Of a stretch of 64,000 nt of DNA, positions 17,619-25,428 are shown one piece after another (position 1 is the stretch's first letter; each line of letters begins with the position of its first letter). This DNA is from Lacinutrix sp. C3R15 (GTDB lineage: Bacteria; Bacteroidota; Bacteroidia; Flavobacteriales; Flavobacteriaceae). Where the stretch lies: positions 310,001 to 374,000 of the forward strand of contig NZ_JAHKPZ010000015.1 of NCBI RefSeq assembly GCF_018860825.1, in the 5' to 3' direction. Under the pieces are notes generated by a model, which saw nothing but the letters and a program-made list of their open reading frames with translations, searched no databases and was not told the origin of the DNA. Made by a program: the position numbers and the translations under genes.

Positions 17619-18344
17619 TTATTTTGATGATTTATATATTGTTGCCACACCAAATGTTTGCGGGAAATCTTTAACATTAATAAACCCCGTTTCTCTTAAA
17701 ATATTGTTTAAAGCTTCGCCAAAAGGAAAAACAGAAGCAGATTCGCATAAATATTTATAAGCACTTCTATCTTTAGAAAAGATTTTACCTATTAAAGGCA
17801 GAATGTTTTTTGTGTAGAAATTATAGCCTTGTTTAAAAGGTGTTTTTGTAGGCATAGAAGTTTCTAGTATTACAAAAGTACCTTGAGGTTTTAAAACTCT
17901 ATAGATTTCTTTTAATCCTTTTTCAAGGGTTTCAAAATTTCTTACACCAAAAGCAACGGTTATAGCATCAAAAGAATTGTCTTCAAAAGGCATGTTTTCG
18001 CTATCTCCTAAAACCATTTCAATCGTGTTTTCTAATCCACGTTTTTTTATTTTGGTTTTACCAATTTCAAGCATACCACTACTTATGTCTAAGCCTACAA
18101 TTTTATCGGCATTGGTTTTAGCTAGATTAATGGCAAGATCTCCTGTACCTGTAGCAATATCTAAAATGGTTTTTGGTTTTGCTTCATTAACCATTGTAAC
18201 TACTTTTTTTCGCCATGAAACATCAATTCCAAAAGAAATAACTCTATTTAAGCCATCGTAATCTTTTGAAATAGTATCAAACATTTTGGTAACTTGCTCT
18301 TTCTTACCTAAATCGCTATCCTTGTATGGTTTTATTTTTGACAA
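17619..18344 (-). CDS. ubiE: Demethylmenaquinone methyltransferase (MenG/UbiE)
   Basis: It uses SAM to methylate demethylmenaquinone, giving menaquinone, the quinone expected to serve the Na+-NQR complex encoded at 37-43 kb. The 241 residues include the SAM-binding [17 protein letters not shown], acidic VGLDIS, and the family signature [19 protein letters not shown]. The [15 protein letters not shown] segment near the N-terminus is also typical. It is upstream of porT with a three-base gap and is probably co-transcribed. In this menaquinone-using group the ubiquinone activity is unlikely to matter. Confidence 0.95.
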   Translation of the reverse strand: MSKIKPYKDSDLGKKEQVTKMFDTISKDYDGLNRVISFGIDVSWRKKVVTMVNEAKPKTILDIATGTGDLAINLAKTNADKIVGLDISSGMLEIGKTKIKKRGLENTIEMVLGDSENMPFEDNSFDAITVAFGVRNFETLEKGLKEIYRVLKPQGTFVILETSMPTKTPFKQGYNFYTKNILPLIGKIFSKDRSAYKYLCESASVFPFGEALNNILRETGFINVKDFPQTFGVATIYKSSK

Positions 18345-18358
18345 ATTTATTTTTTTTG

Positions 18359-18366
18359 CAAACTTA
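18359..18366 (-). promoter_or_regulatory. ubiE-porT promoter -7 box
   Basis: The minus strand reads TAAGTTTG, an exact TAnnTTTG match only 15 bases before the ubiE start, which implies a very short leader. Confidence 0.45.
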
Positions 18367-18423
18367 CATATTTTTTTTCTTTAAATAGTTCTAGAGTAGC
18401 CAAATCAAACACTTGCAGTTAAT

Positions 18424-18454
18424 TTATGTTCTAAAATAATTTGCTGTATATTTG
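18424..18454 (+). promoter_or_regulatory. trkA promoter
   Basis: TATATTTG at 18447-18454 matches TAnnTTTG exactly. TTA lies 20 bases upstream at 18424-18426, one mismatch from the TTG -33 element. The leader to trkA would be about 105 bases. Confidence 0.5.
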
Positions 18455-18567
18455 CATACGTTTTATACTATAAACTAATAAAGTCTAAATTACAAGTTGT
18501 GTAATGTTTTGTATATTTAAAGAATGCATATAACATCTTACCTATTTAAAATAACGCATATTAACAG

Positions 18568-19917
18568 ATGAAAATAATTATTGCTGGAGCTGGTGAAGTA
18601 GGATTTCATTTAGCAAAATTATTGTCTTATGAGTCGCAGGAAATAACTTTAATCGATATCAATAAAGAAAGTCTGTCTTATGCAGATAATCATTTAGACA
18701 TAAAGGTTATTAAAGGAGATGCTACTTCTATTTCTATATTAAAGGAAGCTAATGTAAATCAAATAGATTTGTTTATTGCTGTAACCGCTTCTGAAACTAC
18801 AAATATTACAGCTTGTGTATTAGCCAAACAGCTTGGTGCCAAACGTACTATTGCTAGAATATCTAATACCGAGTTTATACAAAATAAAGAAGAAGTTGGG
18901 TTTACAGAATTAGGTATAGACGAATTAATTTCGCCAGAATCTTTAGCAGCAGCAGAGATAAAGCTTTTGCTTAATCAGTCTGCATTTAGCGATAGTTATG
19001 AGTTTGAAGAAGGTGCATTAACTATGGTTGGTTTAAGCTTGTCTAGAACAGCTTCGTTTGTTGGTAAAACAGTAAAGGAAGCAGCCGAGTTATTTAATGA
19101 AATTCATTTTGTGCCAATTGCAATACAGCGTTTTGGTACGCAGTTTACTATTATACCAAGAGGAGATACAGAGTTTAAAGAAGGAGATAATGTAGTGTTT
19201 ATTACTAGTGAAGGAGGAGGAGAAGAGCTTTGTAAAATGACAGGTAAAAGTAATGCCGAAATTAAAAATGTCATGGTACTTGGTGGTAGTAAAATTGGTT
19301 ACAAAACCTCAAGAGGTTTGTGTAGTAAAAACTTTAATGTAAAACTTATTGAAAAAGATAAAGACATCGCTTTTGAACTTGCCGATGAACTAGAGAAAGT
19401 TTTAGTTATTAATGGCGATGGTAGAAATGTAGATTTGCTTGACGAAGAAAATATAGCAGACATGGATGCCTTTATTTCTGTAACAGGAAACTCTGAAACC
19501 AATATCATGTCTTGCCTGGTAGCAAAATCTAAAGGAGTGAAAAAAACTATTGCTCTTGTAGAAAACATGGATTACTTTGAGTTGTCACAATCTATAGGTA
19601 TTGATACTCTTATTAATAAAAAACTACTTGCTGCAAATAATATTTTTAGATATATACGTAAAGGAGAAGTTGTAGCAATGACTAAACTAAACAACATGAA
19701 TGCAGAGTTGTTAGAGTTTAAGGTTAAAGAAACTTCAAAGATTAATAAAAAGTATATTAAAGACGTAGATTTTCCAAGATCTGCTATAATTGGAGGTGTT
19801 ATTAGAGATGGTAAAGGCTATATAGCATTAGGGAACTTTAAAATTCAAAAAGGAGATAATGTTGTTGTATGTTGTTTACCAAGATCTATTAAACGTGTTG
19901 AAAAAATATTCTTGTAA
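18568..19917 (+). CDS. trkA: Trk potassium uptake regulatory subunit TrkA
   Basis: This is the cytoplasmic nucleotide-binding gating subunit of the Trk potassium channel. The 449 residues contain two RCK units in tandem. The first Rossmann motif is IIIAGAGEVGFHLAKLL (3-19) with acidic LIDINKE, followed by an RCK_C domain at about 138-220. The second motif is VMVLGGSKIGYKTSRGL near 235, with its own RCK_C at about 370-449. The stop codon directly abuts the ATG of trkH, so the two are translationally coupled. Confidence 0.96.
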   Translation: MKIIIAGAGEVGFHLAKLLSYESQEITLIDINKESLSYADNHLDIKVIKGDATSISILKEANVNQIDLFIAVTASETTNITACVLAKQLGAKRTIARISNTEFIQNKEEVGFTELGIDELISPESLAAAEIKLLLNQSAFSDSYEFEEGALTMVGLSLSRTASFVGKTVKEAAELFNEIHFVPIAIQRFGTQFTIIPRGDTEFKEGDNVVFITSEGGGEELCKMTGKSNAEIKNVMVLGGSKIGYKTSRGLCSKNFNVKLIEKDKDIAFELADELEKVLVINGDGRNVDLLDEENIADMDAFISVTGNSETNIMSCLVAKSKGVKKTIALVENMDYFELSQSIGIDTLINKKLLAANNIFRYIRKGEVVAMTKLNNMNAELLEFKVKETSKINKKYIKDVDFPRSAIIGGVIRDGKGYIALGNFKIQKGDNVVVCCLPRSIKRVEKIFL

Positions 19918-21420
19918 ATGAGAGCAATAAAGCTTAACTACAAAATTATTTTCCATTTTTTGGGATTGCTACTATTGTTTAATGGAGGCTTCATGCTTCT
20001 ATCTTCACTAATAAGTTATATTTATCAAGATGGCGTTACTTTTAAATTGTTTCTTTCTGGTATTGTAACTCTATTTATTGGTGTTATAGCAATGGTTGCT
20101 ACTAGAAAGCACAGTAAAGAAATGAACAAACGTGAAGGTTATATTGTTGTAACTTTTGGATGGATTGTCATGTCACTTTCAGGAACTTTACCTTATGTTT
20201 TTACAGAAAGTATTCCGCAATTTACAGATGCTTTTTTTGAAACCATGTCTGGTTTTACAACTACAGGAGCTTCTATTTTAAATGATATTGAAGCTGTACC
20301 AGAAGGTGTATTGTTTTGGCGAAGTCTAACGCATTGGATTGGTGGTATGGGTATTATTGTATTAGCAATAGCTATTTTGCCTTTGTTAGGAATTGGAGGG
20401 ATGCAGCTTTTTGCAGCAGAAGCTCCAGGGCCAAGTACAGATAAACTGCATCCTAGAATTACAGATACTGCAAAGCGTTTATGGTTAATTTATTTTGGTT
20501 ATACTATTGCAGAAACTATCTTATTGCAGGTAGCAGGAATGTCTTTTTTTGATGCTATTAATCATTCGTTATGTACTTTATCTACAGGAGGTTTTTCTAC
20601 TAAAAACGCAAGTGTAGCGTATTGGAATAATAAACCTATAATACAATATATTATTATTGTGTTTATGTTTTTAGCAGGAACCAATTTTGTATTAAGTTAC
20701 TTTGCTTTTAAAGGCAAAGTGCAAAAAGTTATACACGATGAAGAATTTAAACTCTATTTTAAGTTTATTGCCATTTTTACAGCTATAGTAGCATTGATAA
20801 TTTATTTTAGAGCAGATCTTACAGAATCTACTATTGCGCATCCTATGGTTTGGGGAGAAGGCGAAAGTGCTTTTCGTCATGCTTTATTTCAAGTGTTGTC
20901 GGTTATTACAACAACAGGTTTTGTAACAGCAGATTATACCTTATGGACTCCCTTTTTGGTGGTTTTCTTTTTTGGTATTATGTTTCTTGGTGGTTCTGCA
21001 GGAAGTACTTCGGGAGGTGTAAAAGTAGTACGCCATTTGGTATTGATAAAAAATGGTTTTTTAGAGTTTAAACGTACTTTACACCCAAATGCAATTGTTC
21101 CTGTTAGGTATAATAAAAAAGCAATTTCAGGTGAAATTGTATTTAATATTCTAGCCTTTTTTATTCTTTATATGTTGTCTTTTATTGTAGGAGCTTTAGT
21201 GTTTTCTATGATGGGAATAAATTTTGAATCTTCTATAGGTTTAGCTGCTTCTAGTCTTGGTAATGTTGGTCCTGCATTGGGTAACTTTGGTCCTGTAAAT
21301 AATTATGCTGCATTGCCTGGTTTAGGAAAATGGTGGTGTAGTTTTTTAATGCTTATAGGAAGGCTAGAACTGTTTACTGTACTTATTTTATTTACACCTT
21401 TCTTTTGGAGAAATAGGTAA
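19918..21420 (+). CDS. trkH: Trk potassium channel subunit TrkH
   Basis: This is the inner-membrane potassium-conducting subunit partnered with TrkA. The 500 residues form about ten hydrophobic segments with four pore-loop repeats. The filter-like sequences are visible as TTTGAS, STGGFST, TTTGFVT and GNVGPAL. A basic N-terminus precedes the first helix. It begins on the base after the trkA stop. Confidence 0.95.
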   Translation: MRAIKLNYKIIFHFLGLLLLFNGGFMLLSSLISYIYQDGVTFKLFLSGIVTLFIGVIAMVATRKHSKEMNKREGYIVVTFGWIVMSLSGTLPYVFTESIPQFTDAFFETMSGFTTTGASILNDIEAVPEGVLFWRSLTHWIGGMGIIVLAIAILPLLGIGGMQLFAAEAPGPSTDKLHPRITDTAKRLWLIYFGYTIAETILLQVAGMSFFDAINHSLCTLSTGGFSTKNASVAYWNNKPIIQYIIIVFMFLAGTNFVLSYFAFKGKVQKVIHDEEFKLYFKFIAIFTAIVALIIYFRADLTESTIAHPMVWGEGESAFRHALFQVLSVITTTGFVTADYTLWTPFLVVFFFGIMFLGGSAGSTSGGVKVVRHLVLIKNGFLEFKRTLHPNAIVPVRYNKKAISGEIVFNILAFFILYMLSFIVGALVFSMMGINFESSIGLAASSLGNVGPALGNFGPVNNYAALPGLGKWWCSFLMLIGRLELFTVLILFTPFFWRNR

Positions 21421-21717
21421 GCTTTTAAAATATACACTCCCTTATCTTTTGCTGTTTGCTGCATTTTAATAAACTTTTATTTTGCGGTTTTTTTGCATGT
21501 CAATTACTTCAATTTTATTTTAACATGTAACATTTTAGTACAATTTACTACTTATATTGTATAAAGCAGCTTTATAGTAGATTGTTAACTGATGATCTTT
21601 TGAGCTAACCTCAAAATAATCTTTTATAGTGTGTAATATGGAAATCAAGAATCTAAATTCTTGTAATAGATTTCTATTGTCTAAAATGTAATATTTCAAT
21701 TTTAAAATCTAAAAATT

Positions 21718-21978
21718 ATGGGGTTTGGTGGTTCTGTACAATCAATGATTACTATTCTTAAAAATAACGAAAAAATGCGCTCTAAGCGTAATAGAAAAAC
21801 TTTTAAAGGAAGCTGTTCTAGTGTGAAGTTGCAATTTCCAAATACTGCTACTAAGCAAGATTTAAAGAAGATTAAAAAAAACATACAAAGTGAACAAAAA
21901 CAATTACAAGTAAAACAAATGCTTGTTTTTGGGTTTGTTTTTAGCATTCTAATAACACTAGTAATTATGTATATATAA
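21718..21978 (+). CDS. Small membrane protein of unknown function (first of a pair)
   Basis: I do not recognise a named function. The 86 residues begin MGFGGSVQSMITILKNNEKM, continue with a very basic stretch, then a short KLQFPNTATKQDLKKIKKNI helix, and end in one hydrophobic segment (about 67-85). The layout of basic N-terminus, FPxAT plus short helix, and C-terminal anchor is shared with the next gene two bases downstream. I recall similar small proteins in other flavobacteria. The N-terminus is predicted to face the cytoplasm. About 300 bases upstream contain no gene and no exact promoter box. Confidence 0.65.
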   Translation: MGFGGSVQSMITILKNNEKMRSKRNRKTFKGSCSSVKLQFPNTATKQDLKKIKKNIQSEQKQLQVKQMLVFGFVFSILITLVIMYI

Positions 21979-21980
21979 CT

Positions 21981-22232
21981 ATGGCTTTAATAGATTTTAT
22001 GTTGTTTGGGTTCAAGAAAAATGAAAAGCTTAGAGGTTTAAAAAATAAAATTTTCAATTCAATTTTTAATAAAAAAGGAAAGGTAGACTCTTTATATACT
22101 TTTCCTGATGCAACACCAGAAGTGTTAGAAAGAATACGTTTACAAATGGCTATTCAAAATAAAGAAGAGACGATTCGTTATTTAATAAGTTTAGTAATTA
22201 TTTTGCTATTATTTGTAATAATAGTTTTATAA
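21981..22232 (+). CDS. Small membrane protein of unknown function (second of a pair)
   Basis: This 83-residue protein has a basic N-terminal half (MALIDFMLFGFKKNEKLRGL), a central FPDATPEVLERIRLQM segment resembling FPNTATKQDLKKIKKNI of its neighbour, and a C-terminal hydrophobic anchor (about 64-83). The start codon lies two bases after the stop of the previous gene, so the two are probably co-translated. The shared layout suggests an old duplication and possibly a hetero-oligomer in the inner membrane. A bidirectional terminator follows four bases after the stop. Confidence 0.65.
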   Translation: MALIDFMLFGFKKNEKLRGLKNKIFNSIFNKKGKVDSLYTFPDATPEVLERIRLQMAIQNKEETIRYLISLVIILLLFVIIVL

Positions 22233-22235
22233 AAA

Positions 22236-22266
22236 AAAAGCCATGAATTAAGTATTCATGGCTTTT
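22236..22266. terminator. Bidirectional terminator between the small-protein pair and the aminotransferase
   Basis: A perfect 13-bp stem (AAAAGCCATGAAT and ATTCATGGCTTTT) with a five-base loop lies between convergent genes, with A- and T-runs on its two sides. Confidence 0.85.
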
Positions 22267-22290
22267 ACTATTTTATTAAAATAAAGGTTA

Positions 22291-23475
22291 CTAACTAACC
22301 GCTTCTTTAATTCTTTTTATAGCTTCAATAATTTGATCTTGACTAGCTGCATAAGAAATACGAATACAGTTAGGGTTACCAAAAGCTTCACCAGTTACAG
22401 TTGCAACTAAGGCTTCTTCTAATAGGTATAAAGAAAAATCTGTAGCATTGTTTATTTTTTTTCCTCTTAAGGTTTTTCCAAAGAAAGAAGAAATATTAGG
22501 AAATACATAAAATGCACCTTCTGGTGTGTTAGTGGTAAAACCATCTACATCATTTAATAAATCTAGTACTAAATCTCTTCGTACTTTAAATTCATCAATC
22601 ATGAATTGTACTCTGCTAGGAGACTCGTTTAAAGCTGTAATAACAGCGCGTTGTGCTATACAGTTCGCTCCACTTGTTACTTGACCTTGTATTTTGTTAC
22701 AAGCACGAGCAATAGCTTCTGGAGCTCCTAAATAACCAATTCTCCAACCAGTCATTGCAAATGCTTTTGATACACCGTTAATAGTAATGGTTTTGTCATA
22801 CATACCATCTATTTCAGCCATACTTACATGACCACCAATAAAGTTTATGTGTTCGTAAATTTCATCAGAAACAACATAAATGTTTGGGTGTTTTCTTAAA
22901 ACTACAGCTAAAGCTTCTAATTCTTCTCTACTATATACAGATCCACTAGGATTGCAAGGAGAGGAAAACCAAATCATTTTAGTTTTTGGTGTAATAGCAG
23001 CTTCTAATTGTGCAGCTGTCATTTTAAAGTCGTTTTCAATAGAAGTTTCTACTTCTACAGGAACACCTTCAGCAACTTTTACTATATCACTATAGCTTAC
23101 CCAATACGGACAAGGTAAAATAACCTCGTCACCAGAGTTAAGCATTACCATTGCTACGTTATATAAACATTGTTTTGCTCCAGTAGAAACCACAATTTGA
23201 GGTAAGGTATAGGTTAAGTTGTTATCTCTTTTAAACTTAGTGATAACCGCTTGTTTTAACTCTGCATATCCATCAACAGGAGTGTATGAGCTATAATTTT
23301 CATTAATAGCTTGTATAGCTGCTTCTTTAATAAAATCTGGTGTGTTAAAATCTGGTTCACCAAGACTTAAACCAATAATGTCTTTTCCTTCTGCTTTTAA
23401 TTCTCTTGCTTTTGCTGCCATAGCTAAAGTGGCAGATGTAGACATGTTAATTATCCTTTCTGAAAGTAGGCTCAT
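22291..23475 (-). CDS. Class I PLP-dependent aminotransferase (aspartate aminotransferase type)
   Basis: It is predicted to transfer the amino group between aspartate and 2-oxoglutarate in the cytoplasm. The 394 residues fit the class I (Ib) fold: substrate-binding GEPDFNTP near the start, VDGYAELKQAV, NPSGSVYSREEL, VSDEIYEHINF, and the PLP-Lys in INGVSKAFAMTGWRIGYLGAP. Substrate specificity in this subfamily varies (prephenate or other amino acids are possible), so the exact reaction is inferred. The desaturase gene lies 31 bases upstream on the same strand. Confidence 0.9.
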   Translation of the reverse strand: MSLLSERIINMSTSATLAMAAKARELKAEGKDIIGLSLGEPDFNTPDFIKEAAIQAINENYSSYTPVDGYAELKQAVITKFKRDNNLTYTLPQIVVSTGAKQCLYNVAMVMLNSGDEVILPCPYWVSYSDIVKVAEGVPVEVETSIENDFKMTAAQLEAAITPKTKMIWFSSPCNPSGSVYSREELEALAVVLRKHPNIYVVSDEIYEHINFIGGHVSMAEIDGMYDKTITINGVSKAFAMTGWRIGYLGAPEAIARACNKIQGQVTSGANCIAQRAVITALNESPSRVQFMIDEFKVRRDLVLDLLNDVDGFTTNTPEGAFYVFPNISSFFGKTLRGKKINNATDFSLYLLEEALVATVTGEAFGNPNCIRISYAASQDQIIEAIKRIKEAVS

Positions 23476-23506
23476 TGTAAATTGTTATTTATAGTACTAA
23501 TATTAA

Positions 23507-24601
23507 TTATGCCATACTAGGTTTTTGACCTAATACTTTTAGTTGTTCATAATGTTCTGCAATTGCTTTCCAGATGGTGTTGTACTCATTATATGGTAAG
23601 CTAAATTCATGAGCTGTTTCTTTAACAATTTTTGCTATGTTTTTGTAATGAACATGGCTAATATGAGAAAATAAATGGTGCTCTACCTGTCTGTTTAATC
23701 CTCCTGTGTAAAACTCTACCAACCAACTTTTAGGAGAAAAATTTGAAGTAGTAAATAATTGGTGAATAGCCCAAGTATTTTTCATGTTACCGTTTTCGTC
23801 AGGCACAGGCATTTCTGTATTAGGCATTACGTGTGCTAATTGAAAAATAACACTAAGAATAATTCCTGCTGTATAATGCATAATTAAAAAGCCTATTAAT
23901 ACTTGCCACCATGTGTAGCCTAAAGATAAAGGTAAAACTACCCAGATAGAATAGTATATTATTTTACCAATAATTAGTTTAGTCCATTGTGTAGCAGGTT
24001 TAGGAAAATCGCCATAAGATAATTTTCTTTTTAAATACACGTAGGTTTGTTTAAAATCTGTTGTAATTGCCCAGTTTACCGTTAGTAAACCGTATAAGAA
24101 AAAGGCATAATACTTTTGGTATTGATGAATTTTTAGCCATTTAGAATGCTTTGAAAAACGAATAATTCTTCCTGCATCAATGTCTTCATCGTGTCCTTGA
24201 ATATTTGTGTAGGTATGGTGTAGAACATTGTGTTGTACTTTCCAGTTATAGTCATTACCAGCAAGAATATGTATGCTGCTTCCCATTAGTTTATTTACCC
24301 ATTTTTTACTTGAAAATGATCCATGATTTGCATCGTGCATAACATTCATTCCTACTCCTGCCATACCTATACCTATAACCATCATAGATATAATTTGCAG
24401 CCAAGTTGGCATGTCAATAGTTAATAATAGTACTAAAGGACCAAGTAGTAATGTAAACATTATAATGGTCTTAATGTATAACTTCCAGTTTCCTGTTTTT
24501 TTTATGTTATTTTCTTTAAAATAGTTGTTAACACGCTTGTTTAGTGTCCTGAAAAATTTTGCAGAGTCTGTTCTTGAAAAGGATATTGTTTGTTTTGTCA
24601 T
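23507..24601 (-). CDS. Membrane fatty acid desaturase
   Basis: This integral-membrane di-iron desaturase inserts double bonds into acyl chains and so adjusts membrane fluidity. The 364 residues include three His boxes: HDANHGS (HxxxH), HNVLHH (HxxHH) and RQVEHHLF (QxxHH). About four hydrophobic segments lie around them. The QxxHH third box points to the front-end (delta-5/delta-6-like) or sphingolipid-desaturase branch, but no cytochrome b5 domain is fused. The bond position it targets is unknown. Its -7 box lies 55 bases upstream. Confidence 0.9.
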   Translation of the reverse strand: MTKQTISFSRTDSAKFFRTLNKRVNNYFKENNIKKTGNWKLYIKTIIMFTLLLGPLVLLLTIDMPTWLQIISMMVIGIGMAGVGMNVMHDANHGSFSSKKWVNKLMGSSIHILAGNDYNWKVQHNVLHHTYTNIQGHDEDIDAGRIIRFSKHSKWLKIHQYQKYYAFFLYGLLTVNWAITTDFKQTYVYLKRKLSYGDFPKPATQWTKLIIGKIIYYSIWVVLPLSLGYTWWQVLIGFLIMHYTAGIILSVIFQLAHVMPNTEMPVPDENGNMKNTWAIHQLFTTSNFSPKSWLVEFYTGGLNRQVEHHLFSHISHVHYKNIAKIVKETAHEFSLPYNEYNTIWKAIAEHYEQLKVLGQKPSMA

Positions 24602-24655
24602 GCTGTTACTTTTTACTGTATTGAAACTTTAAAATATAAGTATCAATTATTGCAC

Positions 24656-24663
24656 CAAAGATA
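24656..24663 (-). promoter_or_regulatory. Desaturase promoter -7 box
   Basis: The minus strand reads TATCTTTG, an exact TAnnTTTG match 55 bases before the desaturase start. No clear TTG is visible at the expected spacing. Confidence 0.45.
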
Positions 24664-24719
24664 ATTAATATTGATATGCATCTTAATAAAATTTTCATAA
24701 AAATGCACGATAATTTCTC

Positions 24720-24727
24720 TACTTTTG
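24720..24727 (+). promoter_or_regulatory. rsmG promoter -7 box
   Basis: TACTTTTG matches TAnnTTTG exactly and ends 18 bases before the rsmG ATG, which implies a short leader. The -33 element is not obvious. Confidence 0.45.
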
Positions 24728-24744
24728 TGCAAAATTAAAATAAT

Positions 24745-25374
24745 ATGCAGCTAATTCTTAAGTATTTTCCAAACCTTACAGAAGATCAGATAGATAAGTT
24801 TACCAAGTTAGAAGCTTTGTACCAAGATTGGAATTTAAAAATTAATGTAGTTTCAAGAAAAGATATTGATGAACTGTATTTACGTCATGTTCTTCATTCT
24901 TTAGCTATTGCCAAAGTGATAGATTTTAAACCTAACACCAAAATAATGGATGTTGGTACAGGTGGTGGTTTTCCAGGAATACCTTTGGCTATTCTGTTTC
25001 CAGAATGTTCTTTTCATTTGGTGGATAGTATTAATAAAAAGCTGAATGTAGTTAGAGAGGTTGTTGAAGGATTAGGTTTAGAAAACGTGAAAACTACACA
25101 TTGTAGAGTAGAAGAAATTAAAGATACTTATGATTTTATTGTAAGTAGAGCCGTTGCTGCAATGCCTACTTTTGTGCATTGGGTAAAAGGTAGAGTAGCA
25201 AAAAAACAAAACCATGCACTTAAAAATGGTATTATCTATTTAAAAGGTGGTGATTTATCGGAAGAGCTTCAAGATTACCCTAAAGCCACTATTTATAACA
25301 TTTCAGATTTTTATACCGAAGACTTTTTTGAAACAAAAAAAGTGGTACACTTACCTTTAAAATTTAAAGGTTAA
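24745..25374 (+). CDS. rsmG: 16S rRNA (guanine-527-N7) methyltransferase
   Basis: It uses SAM to methylate G527 in the 530 loop of 16S rRNA; its loss gives low-level streptomycin resistance in many bacteria. The 209 residues contain the NVVSRKDIDELYLRHVLHSL region and SAM motif I IMDVGTGGGFPGIPLAILFP, followed by HLVDSINKK and FIVSRAVAAMPTF. It is a single-gene unit convergent with a T9SS-exported hydrolase, and a shared terminator follows. Confidence 0.96.
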   Translation: MQLILKYFPNLTEDQIDKFTKLEALYQDWNLKINVVSRKDIDELYLRHVLHSLAIAKVIDFKPNTKIMDVGTGGGFPGIPLAILFPECSFHLVDSINKKLNVVREVVEGLGLENVKTTHCRVEEIKDTYDFIVSRAVAAMPTFVHWVKGRVAKKQNHALKNGIIYLKGGDLSEELQDYPKATIYNISDFYTEDFFETKKVVHLPLKFKG

Positions 25375-25383
25375 ATAATAATA

Positions 25384-25411
25384 AAAAAAGCTTCTCTAAA
25401 GAAGCTTTTTT
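25384..25411. terminator. Bidirectional terminator between rsmG and the secreted hydrolase
   Basis: A perfect 11-bp stem (AAAAAAGCTTC and GAAGCTTTTTT) with a six-base loop has A- and T-runs built into its arms and lies between convergent genes. Confidence 0.85.
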
Positions 25412-25428
25412 TATTAGGTAAGCTAGTT

